63,175 nt of DNA from Bacteroidales bacterium (GTDB lineage Bacteria; Bacteroidota; Bacteroidia; Bacteroidales; UBA10428). Shown here in pieces: positions 55,246-63,175 of the stretch. Location: the NCBI GenBank assembly GCA_016936215.1, contig JAFGPL010000029.1, positions 1 to 63,175 on the forward strand, read 5' to 3'. Each line of letters starts with the position of its first letter. Position 1 is the stretch's first letter. A program made the position numbers and the translations under genes. The notes beneath the pieces are model-generated. The model was not told the origin of the DNA. It saw nothing but the letters and a program-made list of their open reading frames with translations, and did not search any database.

Positions 55246-56436
55246 CTATTGTGAAAAATTTTTCTGATAAAATGACTTGTCAACCCATACAATAAGCTTT
55301 TGACCGGGAACGAGCGAATTATCATGCAGGTTGTTCCATGTTTTAATATTTTCGATGGAACAGTTATATTTCATGGCAATTTTATGAAAAAAGTCCCCTT
55401 TTTGAACTGTGTAAGTTATTTTTACCTTATTATCATAATAGTTTGCCTCGTCAAGCATGGTTAAGTAATTTGCCGCTGCTGGTTCATTGCCAAGGATGCG
55501 TGACTCGTTTCGAATAAATTCAAGTACTTTTTCTTTTGGGAGAATGAGAAGCGCATGCCCGGCCATGTCGGGGATGATATCGCACTTATATACAGGATTA
55601 AGATACCGCAACGTTTCAAGAGGTATATCAATCTTTTCTGTTATTTGCTTAAAGGTGATGTAATAATCTATTTTAAGGGTATCGAGGTCAAAAAAATTAT
55701 ATTCAGGGGCGACAGGAATTATATGATGTTCCGGATAAAAATTCATGAGGTAACAGGCCGCGATAAATGCAGGCACATAATTCTGTGCCTGATGAGAAAG
55801 ATAGGGTCTGAGCTGCCAGTAGTCCATTTTGCCCTTGCTGCGCTCTATGGCTTTTCTCACATCGCCCGGCCCGCCGTTGTATGACGACAATACCAGTTGC
55901 CAGTCGTTGAAAGTACCATAGAGGTATTGCAGGTACCTGCATGCAGCATCGGTTGATTTATAAACATCTCTCCGTTCATCAATGTATGAATTAACCTCAA
56001 GGTCGAACAACCGGCAGGTATTGAGCAAAAACTGCCAAAGCCCGACAGCGCCCGACTTTGAAACAGCAAAAGGGTTCAAAGCTGACTCAACAATTGTAAG
56101 GTACTTTAACTCAAGCGGGAGGTCGTACTTGGCAAGCATTTCGTCAAAAACCGGGAAATAAAGCTGTGATAACCCAATGATCTTTGCAAATTCTTCCCTC
56201 CTTTGAACAGCGTAAATGTCAATATATTTTTTTACCGCTTCGTTGTACTCTAACTCAATTGGTGTTTTTTTATTGAGTTCAGCTATGCGGTATTCGTAAA
56301 ATATATCAGGATAATCCGGTATTTGGGCCTCATCTGCCTGATGGGTTTTTACAGTTTCATAACCCTGTTCTTCATGCTGTGCAGCAGTTCTGAAAATAAA
56401 TGAAAAGAAAAAAAATATTAAAATTATTATACGCAT
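55246..56436 (-). CDS. mltD: Membrane-bound lytic murein transglycosylase D-like protein with LysM
   Basis: Cuts the glycan strand of peptidoglycan. The 396-residue protein has a signal peptide (about 1-18), a transglycosylase SLT domain with the catalytic Glu in TIVESALNPFA (about 111-121), then GAVGLWQFL and SYNGGPGDVRKAI. One LysM repeat closes the protein (YTVQKGDFFHKIAMKYNCSI, about 344-390). The length is shorter than E. coli MltD (~450) because only one LysM is present. The DUF4837-like gene follows after 78 nt. Confidence 0.9.
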   Translation of the reverse strand: MRIIILIFFFFSFIFRTAAQHEEQGYETVKTHQADEAQIPDYPDIFYEYRIAELNKKTPIELEYNEAVKKYIDIYAVQRREEFAKIIGLSQLYFPVFDEMLAKYDLPLELKYLTIVESALNPFAVSKSGAVGLWQFLLNTCRLFDLEVNSYIDERRDVYKSTDAACRYLQYLYGTFNDWQLVLSSYNGGPGDVRKAIERSKGKMDYWQLRPYLSHQAQNYVPAFIAACYLMNFYPEHHIIPVAPEYNFFDLDTLKIDYYITFKQITEKIDIPLETLRYLNPVYKCDIIPDMAGHALLILPKEKVLEFIRNESRILGNEPAAANYLTMLDEANYYDNKVKITYTVQKGDFFHKIAMKYNCSIENIKTWNNLHDNSLVPGQKLIVWVDKSFYQKNFSQ

Positions 56437-56471
56437 GAAGAAGGTATCAGGATAAAAACTTTATTCGAATA

Positions 56472-56507
56472 TAAAAAAAATACCTGTCTGTAGATGACAG
56501 ACAGGTA
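56472..56507 (-). terminator. Rho-independent terminator of tatA
   Basis: An 11-bp perfect stem TACCTGTCTGT (56481-56491) with ACAGACAGGTA (56497-56507) around a 5-nt loop. On the minus strand it is followed by a run of T (the plus-strand A-run at 56473-56480). It lies 21 nt after the tatA stop. Confidence 0.85.
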
Positions 56508-56527
56508 CCATATTTTTTATCTCCACA

Positions 56528-56734
56528 TTAATTGGAATTTTTTTCTATCGTGCCCGGGGTTTTGGGTTCATCAGCCTCATCACCTTTCGAAGCCTTCTTG
56601 AATTCGCGCATTCCCTGCCCAAGGCCTTTCATAAGTTCGGGAATTTTTCTGCCGCCAAAAAGAAATAGCAACGCCAGAATTATGAGAATGATTTCGGTTG
56701 GACCTGGAAGCCCTAATATGATTGTCAGGTTCAT
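56528..56734 (-). CDS. tatA: Sec-independent translocase subunit TatA
   Basis: Forms the pore-like oligomer of the Tat pathway, which exports folded proteins. The 68-residue product has a transmembrane segment (about 10-28, PGPTEIILIILALLFLFG), then the amphipathic helix with the family signature FGGRKIPELMKGLGQGMREF (about 27-46) and a charged tail. The Phe-Gly hinge is intact. tatC is not in the window. Its -7 element is at 56767-56760. Confidence 0.93.
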   Translation of the reverse strand: MNLTIILGLPGPTEIILIILALLFLFGGRKIPELMKGLGQGMREFKKASKGDEADEPKTPGTIEKNSN

Positions 56735-56759
56735 AATTATTTTATTTATTTCACTTTGT

Positions 56760-56767
56760 CAAAGTTA
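56760..56767 (-). promoter_or_regulatory. -7 element of tatA with overlapping inverted repeat
   Basis: Minus-strand TAACTTTG matches the consensus, 25 nt before the ATG. ACTTTG-T-CAAAGT (56753-56765) is a perfect 6+6 inverted repeat covering it and could be an operator or chance. Confidence 0.45.
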
Positions 56768-56801
56768 CGAATAATTTAATATGTTGGCTGTGCAATGTCA
56801 T

Positions 56802-58157
56802 CTATTTCCCAAACCAGTTTTGCAGACCCCTGACGAGATCATTACCATTTGCATAAAGAAGTAAGGTTAAAAGAATGATCATGCCGGTAATTTGCGCATA
56901 TTCCATAAATTTATCGCTGGGTTTACGCCCGGTAATCATTTCGTATAAAAGAAATGTTACATGTCCCCCGTCAAGCGCCGGTATGGGTAGGATATTCATA
57001 AAGGCGAGAATAAGCGACAGGAATGCAGTTATTTCCCAAAAAGCCTGCCATTCCCATGTTGGGGGGAACAGCCCGCCGATAGAACCGAATCCGCCAAGGC
57101 CTTTGTAAGCGCCTGTTTTAAAATTAAATATAAGTTTGAACTGCTTGATGTAAAAACCCAGTTTTTCTTTCGCCATGCGGAGGCCGGCAGGTATTGATTC
57201 TAAAAACGAGAATTTTTTCACTTCAAAATCGTAAATGCCCAGCTTCTCCATCTCATCATAATCGGGAAAAGTAACAGATACCCCTAACCGTCCTTCATTA
57301 TCGATCCTCCCGGCCAACAGCAGCGTGTCATTGTCCCTGAGGACCCCAATCTGAACTGCCTGTCCTTTCAAAGTGTCGGCTATAGATTTAAACTGATCGT
57401 AGTATTTAAACTCTTGATTATTTAATGAAACCACCCGGTCAAGTGGTTTGAATTTTGTTTTGGCGTTGATGGAAGTATCAGGTATTTCAACAATGATAAA
57501 AGGCACCCTGGGATACAGAAGCAATGATTTTCTCTTATTGACGAGTTTACCGATAAAATCTTCAGGTATATTTATTTCCTTTATTTCTCCGTTCCTTTCA
57601 ACCAGTAATGAGCCTCCAAAAACAATTTCAGGAACTATATCCGAAAATTTTTTCGGCTCATTGCCGTTTATCGAAATAACCTTGTCCCCGTTTTCCAATC
57701 CAAGATTGGTGATCAGGGTATCGGTACACCATATACCATCGGTAAGGTTTTGGTTTGGAAGATACTTTTCACCCCAGGTGTATAATACAAAAGCATAGAT
57801 AATAATGCCTAGCACGAGGTTTACAGAAACACCCCCCAGCATAATCAACAGCCTTTGCCACGAAGGTTTGGACCGAAATTCGTATGGTTGGGGAGGTTTT
57901 TTGAGTTGCTCCTTATCCATTGATTCGTCAAGCATACCCGAAATTTTTACATAACCTCCGAAAGGCAGCCAGCCGATTCCATATTCGGTTTCACCTTTTT
58001 TAACCTTGAAGAGGGAAAACCAGGGGTCGAAAAAAAGATAAAATTTCTCAACCCGTGTTTTGAATAACCTTGCAAACAAAAAATGTCCCAGCTCATGAAG
58101 AATAACCAGAATAGACAAGCTCAGCAATAACTGGCCGATTTGAATAACTACACCCAT
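56802..58157 (-). CDS. rseP: Site-2 intramembrane zinc metalloprotease RseP
   Basis: Cuts anti-sigma factors or other membrane proteins inside the bilayer. The 451-residue product has the zinc-binding HELGH (21-25), PDZ domain(s) (about 125-280) and the C-terminal NILPIPALDGGH that supplies the third ligand (Asp). Length matches the ~450 of E. coli RseP. Bacteroidota members are often named RseP by homology; the cognate anti-sigma factor is not in the window. It starts 72 nt after dxr and has its own -7 element at 58196-58189. Confidence 0.94.
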   Translation of the reverse strand: MGVVIQIGQLLLSLSILVILHELGHFLFARLFKTRVEKFYLFFDPWFSLFKVKKGETEYGIGWLPFGGYVKISGMLDESMDKEQLKKPPQPYEFRSKPSWQRLLIMLGGVSVNLVLGIIIYAFVLYTWGEKYLPNQNLTDGIWCTDTLITNLGLENGDKVISINGNEPKKFSDIVPEIVFGGSLLVERNGEIKEINIPEDFIGKLVNKRKSLLLYPRVPFIIVEIPDTSINAKTKFKPLDRVVSLNNQEFKYYDQFKSIADTLKGQAVQIGVLRDNDTLLLAGRIDNEGRLGVSVTFPDYDEMEKLGIYDFEVKKFSFLESIPAGLRMAKEKLGFYIKQFKLIFNFKTGAYKGLGGFGSIGGLFPPTWEWQAFWEITAFLSLILAFMNILPIPALDGGHVTFLLYEMITGRKPSDKFMEYAQITGMIILLTLLLYANGNDLVRGLQNWFGK

Positions 58158-58188
58158 TTATACTATTTAATATTATTATAAATTCCTG

Positions 58189-58196
58189 CAAAAATA
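58189..58196 (-). promoter_or_regulatory. -7 element of rseP
   Basis: Minus-strand TATTTTTG followed by C matches the consensus, 31 nt before the rseP ATG. No well-spaced TTG was found. Confidence 0.45.
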
Positions 58197-58229
58197 AGAT
58201 GATAATTCAATTTCATCTATAATTAATCG

Positions 58230-59396
58230 TTAAAAAACAGTTTTCGCGGTAATAAGTTCCCGGGTTATGGTCCTGGATTCGCTATCCGAAGCGCAATAAT
58301 CGTCGAGCGAGGGATTTGGGATAAAAGAGATTTTGTGCATCACTTTTTCTATTATAGAGGGCATCTGGAGAAATTTCACTTTATCATTAAGAAATGCATT
58401 GACAACAATTTCATTGGCTGCATTGAGTATACACGGCATATTGCCACCCTTTCTTAGCGCTTCGAATGCCAGTTCAAGGTTTCTGAAAACAGAAGTGTCG
58501 GGTTTTTGAAATGTAAGTGAAGGGTAGTCGGCGAAATTGAATCTTGGGAAATCAGATTTCAAACGATCCGGAAAACCGAGGGCATATTGAATAGGCAGGC
58601 GCATATCGGGCAGTCCCATCTGCGCCTTCAGCGAACCATCGGTGAATTGCACCATAGAATGAATAATGGATTGAGGATGGATGATTACATCTATCTGATC
58701 GGGAGGCAGATCAAACAACCACCTGGCCTCAATTACTTCAAGGCCTTTGTTCATAAGCGATGCAGAGTCAATGGTAACTTTATTGCCCATGCACCAGTTT
58801 GGATGCTGTAAGGCCTCTTTTTTGGTAACATGTTCTAATGCTTCCCTTGTTTTACCCCTGAAAGGCCCTCCTGAAGCAGTAAGATAAATTTTTTCGATGC
58901 TTTTGGCAGGTTCACCAACCAGGCACTGGAAAATTGCTGAGTGTTCCGAATCAACAGGCAATATTTGTACATGGTTTTCGGCTGCTATTTTTTTAATATA
59001 TTCTCCGGCTACTACAAGCGTCTCTTTATTTGCAAGGGCAATGTCTTTACCAGATTTAACAGCCTCCACGGTAGGAAGAAGCCCCGAGTATCCCACCATG
59101 GCTGTAAGTACCATATCAATTTCTTCAAGACCTGCGGCCTTCACAATAGTATCAAAACCGGCTGCAACGTTTACAGGCAGGTGCGCAAGTGCATCTCGCA
59201 CATAGGCGTATTTACTTTCATTACCAATTACCACATGCCGGGGAACAAACCGCAATGCCTGTTCTATAAGCAAGTCAGCGTTATTCCCGGCTGTAATTGC
59301 CATAAGTTCAAATGATTCAGGATTTTTATCAATAACTTCGAGTGCCTGTGTCCCGATTGAACCTGTTGATCCTAATACTGCAATACGTTTTTTCAT
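58230..59396 (-). CDS. dxr: 1-deoxy-D-xylulose-5-phosphate reductoisomerase
   Basis: Makes 2-C-methyl-D-erythritol 4-phosphate in the MEP isoprenoid pathway. The 388-residue product shows the NADPH-binding GSTGSIGTQAL (9-19), the metal site VDSEHSAIFQCL (about 147-158), TASGGPFRG (about 173-181) and MNKGLEVIEA (about 215-224). All signature residues are present. It starts 24 nt after the M23 peptidase gene on the same strand. Confidence 0.97.
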   Translation of the reverse strand: MKKRIAVLGSTGSIGTQALEVIDKNPESFELMAITAGNNADLLIEQALRFVPRHVVIGNESKYAYVRDALAHLPVNVAAGFDTIVKAAGLEEIDMVLTAMVGYSGLLPTVEAVKSGKDIALANKETLVVAGEYIKKIAAENHVQILPVDSEHSAIFQCLVGEPAKSIEKIYLTASGGPFRGKTREALEHVTKKEALQHPNWCMGNKVTIDSASLMNKGLEVIEARWLFDLPPDQIDVIIHPQSIIHSMVQFTDGSLKAQMGLPDMRLPIQYALGFPDRLKSDFPRFNFADYPSLTFQKPDTSVFRNLELAFEALRKGGNMPCILNAANEIVVNAFLNDKVKFLQMPSIIEKVMHKISFIPNPSLDDYCASDSESRTITRELITAKTVF

Positions 59397-59420
59397 AAAA
59401 TTGCCTGAAGGACAAACAGT

Positions 59421-60287
59421 TTAAAATACGATATAGTCAAGCGGGTTGATAGGGGTCATGTTGTGCCAAAGCTCAAAATGAAGGTGAGGCCCTGTGGTAA
59501 GTTCGCCTGAATTACCAATAATGGCAATAGGGTCGCCGGCTTTTACAAAATCACCCTGGCGTTTTAACAATTCGGCATTATGCTTGTAAACCGACAGAAG
59601 GTTGTTGTCATGTTGCACCTGTATAACCCATCCTGTTTCAAGTGTCCACGATGACATGATAACCGTACCGTCTAGCGTGGCTTTAACAACAGCATTTGGT
59701 TCAGCCACCACATCAATCCCATAGTGATTGCTGGTGGTATTGAAAGTATTGGTTACAAGTCCTTTGATCGGGGAAAAGAAATGAGTTGTTGAAATAGAAG
59801 AAGATTTTCTTTTTGAAGTGGCATGTGAAATATTGAATTGTTCTTCCTGGGCGATCATCTGCCTCAGGATAGAGTCATCAGACGATTTACTAAATTCGAT
59901 GTTAACAGGTTTAACATTTGTATCGGCATAATTATCATAATTTTCCGGGTCTTCGCCGGATAAAATCCTGCGGATATTCTCGAAATACTTGTCCCTTTTG
60001 TTCATTTCAATTTCGAGCGAATCGAGTAAGATTTTATTTTTCTGAATGTTGACAATGGTATTCTCATCGGGGTATCCCGGAATAAATTCCCTTACCGGTG
60101 TATATGCTATTATGGAAATAACAATTGCAAGAAACAATATGGTGATGCCACCCACCAATGCAAAAACATTTAATTTGGACAACCTCAGGTTTAATACCTC
60201 TTCATAAGTTTCATCCCTGTATATTGAAAGTCTGTACTTATGCTTAAACTTTTCCAGAAATGATTTTCTGTTCTTCTTATCAGCCAT
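59421..60287 (-). CDS. M23-family metallopeptidase (membrane-anchored LytM/NlpD-like)
   Basis: A 288-residue protein with an N-terminal basic cytoplasmic part, one membrane segment (about 41-66, VFALVGGITILFLAIVISIIAY) and a coiled-coil-like linker (about 75-115). A C-terminal M23 domain follows, with NHYGIDVV and the zinc motif GPHLHFEL. This class cleaves or binds peptidoglycan, or acts as an amidase activator. ATG 60287 gives MADKKNRKSFLEKF; the longer reading from 60347 would run through its own -7 element (60309-60302), so it was rejected. Confidence 0.9.
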   Translation of the reverse strand: MADKKNRKSFLEKFKHKYRLSIYRDETYEEVLNLRLSKLNVFALVGGITILFLAIVISIIAYTPVREFIPGYPDENTIVNIQKNKILLDSLEIEMNKRDKYFENIRRILSGEDPENYDNYADTNVKPVNIEFSKSSDDSILRQMIAQEEQFNISHATSKRKSSSISTTHFFSPIKGLVTNTFNTTSNHYGIDVVAEPNAVVKATLDGTVIMSSWTLETGWVIQVQHDNNLLSVYKHNAELLKRQGDFVKAGDPIAIIGNSGELTTGPHLHFELWHNMTPINPLDYIVF

Positions 60288-60301
60288 TTTTGATTTTTTT
60301 A

Positions 60302-60309
60302 CAAAGATA
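60302..60309 (-). promoter_or_regulatory. -7 element of the M23 peptidase/dxr transcript
   Basis: Minus-strand TATCTTTG matches the consensus, 15 nt before the ATG at 60287. It fixes the start of the peptidase. Confidence 0.55.
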
Positions 60310-60365
60310 AAAGATTTAAAGTAAATGAAATTCAAATTTCTCAACATGAAAATTGAATAAATGTT

Positions 60366-60395
60366 TTGTGTTTAAAAAAAGAAGCACTACCTTTG
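60366..60395 (+). promoter_or_regulatory. Promoter of tRNA-fMet
   Basis: TTG (60366-60368), 19 nt, then TACCTTTG (60388-60395) fit the Bacteroidota consensus. Initiation is predicted near 60402, about 43 nt before the mature tRNA. Confidence 0.7.
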
Positions 60396-60444
60396 CTCAC
60401 CCTAAATATGGGTAAAAATCTGGTTCTTCTAAAATAAGATATAT

Positions 60445-60517
<73 letters not shown>

Positions 60518-60524
60518 CTACAAT

Positions 60525-60558
60525 AACCCTTGAAAGCCTTTGTTTTCAAGGGTTTTTT
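60525..60558 (+). terminator. Rho-independent terminator of tRNA-fMet
   Basis: An 11-bp stem AACCCTTGAAA (60525-60535) with TTTCAAGGGTT (60544-60554) around an 8-nt loop, followed by a T-run (60553-60558). Confidence 0.9.
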
Positions 60559-60782
60559 ATTTTATCAGTTACAACTCAGCTACAAAATACGAGTAAGTAA
60601 GAACCCAAAAAGAGTAAGAAAGAGCAAACTTATTATTCATAGTCAAAAAATTCTAATCTTCGTTTTTCACCACTTTTTTCAAGGTTGCTAATTCTTTTCT
60701 TGCCTCCCTCATGGCTTTATCAGCTTCTTTTGTCCTTTCCTTTACTTCTTTGTCTGATAGCAACCCAAATCACAATGACTAA
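60559..60782. other. AT-rich junction between tRNA-fMet and helicase gene
   Basis: 224 nt with no gene I can support. A 36-codon lysine/glutamate-rich frame on the minus strand (60763-60653, ending LKKVVKNED) begins at TTG after an upstream stop and may be the remnant tail of another gene. No second copy of the tRNA 3' end (attachment-site duplication) was found within the window. Confidence 0.35.
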
Positions 60783-63122
60783 TCATCTTTCAATTTCTTT
60801 CAAAAACCTGGCAAGTTTAGCAGATGGGGATGAACCATTACCCTTAAAAACAGCCCTATTCCCGAATACAATAAAACAATCTTTTGCCCTTGAAACAGCT
60901 ACGTTTAACATATTGGGTTTATTATCCCTGTCAAAGAAATATCCTTTTCCAATATCATTACCTGAATATACTGTCGAGAATATTACAATTGGGCGTTCTG
61001 CACCTTGTAAAGCATGAACTGTACCGATTTTCATTCCGAGAGGCTTTATTCCTTTCAATTTTAATACTTTTGAAATAGTCAATTTCTGTGCTGTAAATGG
61101 CGTTATAATACCTACTAAATCTTTCAATTGGGGTGCTTTATAAGTAACTGACTTATCAGTCTTTTCGTATTCCTTTAAGGACTGTTTGCCATAAAAATCA
61201 AGTATATAGGCTTGGTTCTTCGTTAACCATTCTGCAATTGCCAATGCTTCTTCTTTGTTTGCCCTGCTTTTGTTTATTGTAAATGATTTTCCGTCCACAT
61301 GAACCAATGACATTGGAATAAATGGTTCATTTTTTGATTTTCCCCTTCTTGGTTCAAGCAGGTTATTGTATGCTAATACATTGCAATACTGAATAATTTC
61401 ATCATAGCATCTTCGGTGTTCTGTTAATAAAAATCCCCTTTCCTCAAATTCCTGAAGTTGATATTTGCAGCTTTTCTGTGCAAGCTTCATTATGCTGCCT
61501 GATGAACCCAGATACCCCAAATCATCAAGTTTTTCTATTCTTTTTTTATCTTCTTCACCCTTTATAATACCGTATCTGATTAAATTGGAATAATCAACTT
61601 TAGGAGGCACATTCCAAACAGGTTCTATTTGCTTTATATCACCTACAACAATTGCTTTTTTCGCCAATGCAAATGATGCTGTACCAACTTCGGGGGCAAC
61701 CTGACCTGCCTCATCAACAATCAATAAATCTATTCCACCAATTAATGAAGGGGCTTCAAATGACGGTTTCCCATTACTTAGGGTTTTAATAAATCTCGAA
61801 TAAGTAAAAAATTTAGGAATCATGTAAAAGGTCGAAACGAAACATGGCGTTAACATGGCGAACCGTTGCCATTTTTTCAGGGCATAATCTTCATTATTTT
61901 TTCTTAATGTTTCAGCATCAAGACTTTCCATTTCCAAAATCCACCGGCCTTCCCAATAGTGGGTGGCTAACTGAAAAGTTTCATGTTTAATACCCGTTTC
62001 CAATTCATTATAGAAATAATCCAGATTTCGTTTTTCTTTTCTTCTTAGTTCATCAAATGTTAAAGGTGGATTGCTGTGTATATTATTATTGGCTTTCCAT
62101 TTATTCCAGGCTTCACTCAGATTTTTAATTTTTTCAATTAGTTGAAACTTAACCCTGAAAAAATCAATTAAGGTTTTAAGTTTATAGAAGTTAACCGAAT
62201 TGTAATCAATGGGGCAATTATTAAAACATGCTGCAATATTGGCCGCCCGTTCACCTCTGAAAAATATTATAAGAAGCTTTTTCCACCAAGGTTCTTGTTT
62301 TGAGTAGTCAAGGTAATTGGCCTGAATATCTTTTAATCTTGAATATTCACTATTGATAACATCTAATTTCAATTCGTTATCATTGAAATACATTGCAATA
62401 TCCTTCTGACCAGAATAATCTTCAACCACTTTAAAAATTCCTTTATACTCTTTCCAAGATTTAATCCCTGTTTTTAAAGCTTTATCAATCTTTAACAATT
62501 TATTCCTTAATTCATTTACCGCACCTGAAACATTATATTCCCTATATCCAGCGTATTCTTCAAATTTATCTAAAAAGAAATCCTTAGCAGCTTCAACATA
62601 TTCTGGGTTTTGAACCTTAGAAGGAAAGCCTTCACCAGTGAACTTATGATATAAAATATCGGGTGAAATATCCCTTTCTACATTCTTGTCTTTTGCAGGT
62701 AAGTATAATCCGTAACTTTTTAATTCGGGCAACCACCTACCAAATAGTTTTCCTTCTTTAGTCTTGGCTTTGGTAAAGCTGTCAATAATATTCACAACTG
62801 CCTGATTATTTGTTGAGGTTGCAACAATAATACTTGGTTCAGAACCTTCAATAGCTTTCTTTACAAACTCATTTGCAACCACGCTTTGAAGCAAGGTGGT
62901 TTTACCAGTACCAGGAGGCCCGTTTAATGCAAATACTTCATCCTCCTTACTGTGAACAAAATGGTATAAGGCGTTTCGCTGTGAGAAAGACATCGGAAAC
63001 TCAAAATTCATCTGCCCATAATGAAGGATTGTATCTTCTTCGTAGTCTGAAATGTCCCTTATTTTCTTATTAGAAGGGGAATTTTCATAATGGGGTATCC
63101 AGTCAACACCCGTGATTTTCAT
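60783..63122 (-). CDS. UPF1-like superfamily 1 helicase, probably N-terminally incomplete
   Basis: A 779-residue SF1 (Dna2/UPF1-type AAA_11/AAA_12) helicase. Walker A is NGPPGTGKTTLLQ (near 68-80), after MSFSQRNALYHF (Q-motif-like). A long insertion follows, then Walker B IVDEAGQVAPE, GDIKQIEPVW, TEHRRCYDE, IITPFTAQK, HALQGAERPIV and VAVSRAKDCF near the C-terminus. The motor begins only ~45 residues from the start, whereas family members of this type usually carry a few hundred residues before it. The frame just upstream ends inside this start, so a frameshift may split one gene. The base composition is visibly more AT-rich than the rest of the window. Such stand-alone helicases occur in defence or mobile regions; the role is unknown. 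Confidence 0.82.
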   Translation of the reverse strand: MKITGVDWIPHYENSPSNKKIRDISDYEEDTILHYGQMNFEFPMSFSQRNALYHFVHSKEDEVFALNGPPGTGKTTLLQSVVANEFVKKAIEGSEPSIIVATSTNNQAVVNIIDSFTKAKTKEGKLFGRWLPELKSYGLYLPAKDKNVERDISPDILYHKFTGEGFPSKVQNPEYVEAAKDFFLDKFEEYAGYREYNVSGAVNELRNKLLKIDKALKTGIKSWKEYKGIFKVVEDYSGQKDIAMYFNDNELKLDVINSEYSRLKDIQANYLDYSKQEPWWKKLLIIFFRGERAANIAACFNNCPIDYNSVNFYKLKTLIDFFRVKFQLIEKIKNLSEAWNKWKANNNIHSNPPLTFDELRRKEKRNLDYFYNELETGIKHETFQLATHYWEGRWILEMESLDAETLRKNNEDYALKKWQRFAMLTPCFVSTFYMIPKFFTYSRFIKTLSNGKPSFEAPSLIGGIDLLIVDEAGQVAPEVGTASFALAKKAIVVGDIKQIEPVWNVPPKVDYSNLIRYGIIKGEEDKKRIEKLDDLGYLGSSGSIMKLAQKSCKYQLQEFEERGFLLTEHRRCYDEIIQYCNVLAYNNLLEPRRGKSKNEPFIPMSLVHVDGKSFTINKSRANKEEALAIAEWLTKNQAYILDFYGKQSLKEYEKTDKSVTYKAPQLKDLVGIITPFTAQKLTISKVLKLKGIKPLGMKIGTVHALQGAERPIVIFSTVYSGNDIGKGYFFDRDNKPNMLNVAVSRAKDCFIVFGNRAVFKGNGSSPSAKLARFLKEIER

Positions 63123-63175
63123 TTATAATTTTATCATATGTCACAGGTTCTGTAATAACAGCCTGTTCAAGTAAT
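63103..63175 (-). CDS. C-terminal end of an upstream frame, possibly the missing helicase N-part
   Basis: A frame open from the window edge encodes 23 residues (ending TYDKIINENHGC) and stops at TGA 63105-63103, overlapping the helicase start by 20 nt. It may be a separate upstream gene translated by coupling, or the N-terminal part of the same helicase broken by a one-base shift near GGGTGTT (about 63105-63112). Too short to assign. Confidence 0.4.
   Translation of the reverse strand, partial: LLEQAVITEPVTYDKIINENHGC

Overview
The window looks like a chromosomal segment of a Bacteroidota bacterium, probably Bacteroidales-like and moderately AT-rich. Four things in the sequence say so. It carries the giant type IX secretion translocon gene sprA, plus an esterase with a type IX C-terminal sorting domain. 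Many genes are preceded by the Bacteroidota -7 element TAnnTTTG, in four places with a TTG 18-19 nt upstream. Shine-Dalgarno sequences are mostly absent. Gene groups usual in this phylum are present: tig-clpP-clpX, ruvA-sprA-gcvH, mutL followed by two rhomboids and an endonuclease/exonuclease/phosphatase protein, and an lptC cluster.

Layout. 1-5 kb: a broken flavin-reductase-like fragment, lepA (minus), then a GNAT acetyltransferase, a secreted esterase and a DEAD-box helicase (plus). 5.1-12.8 kb (minus): an envelope cluster running coaX, outer-membrane protein, TPR protein, lptC, small membrane protein, CNNM/CBS transporter and a SurA/PpiD-type isomerase. 12.9-27.5 kb: mfd, lysC (plus), gcvH, sprA, ruvA and pdxA. 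27.5-28.7 kb: a gene-poor stretch with a small membrane protein, tRNA-Leu(UAG) and a strongly structured intergenic RNA region. 28.7-32.1 kb: tig, clpP, clpX.

32.1-40.0 kb is a complete tryptophan operon, trpE-G-(methyltransferase)-D-(GNAT)-C-F-B-A. Ahead of it lies a textbook attenuator: promoter, a 19-residue leader peptide with four consecutive Trp codons, an alternative pairing and a rho-independent terminator. Two enzymes with no known role in tryptophan synthesis sit inside the operon with 4-nt start/stop overlaps.

40-45.4 kb (minus): a DUF4914-like, PEPCK-like P-loop protein followed by a beta-carbonic anhydrase, gmhA, a lipoprotein and a DUF5723-like outer-membrane protein. 45.8-51 kb (plus): a small membrane protein, mutL, two rhomboid proteases and an EEP protein. 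51-60.3 kb: a PLP dehydratase, envelope and housekeeping genes (queD, yidD, DUF4837-like lipoprotein, mltD-type transglycosylase, tatA, rseP, dxr, M23 peptidase). The right end has initiator tRNA-fMet with its terminator, followed by a visibly more AT-rich UPF1-like helicase that appears to lack its N-terminus and may be frameshifted. This looks like the edge of an accessory region.

The strongest candidates for new biology are the Trp attenuator, the two embedded trp-operon enzymes, the structured region after tRNA-Leu, and the DUF4914-like/carbonic anhydrase pair. No CRISPR array, insertion sequence or complete prophage was seen.
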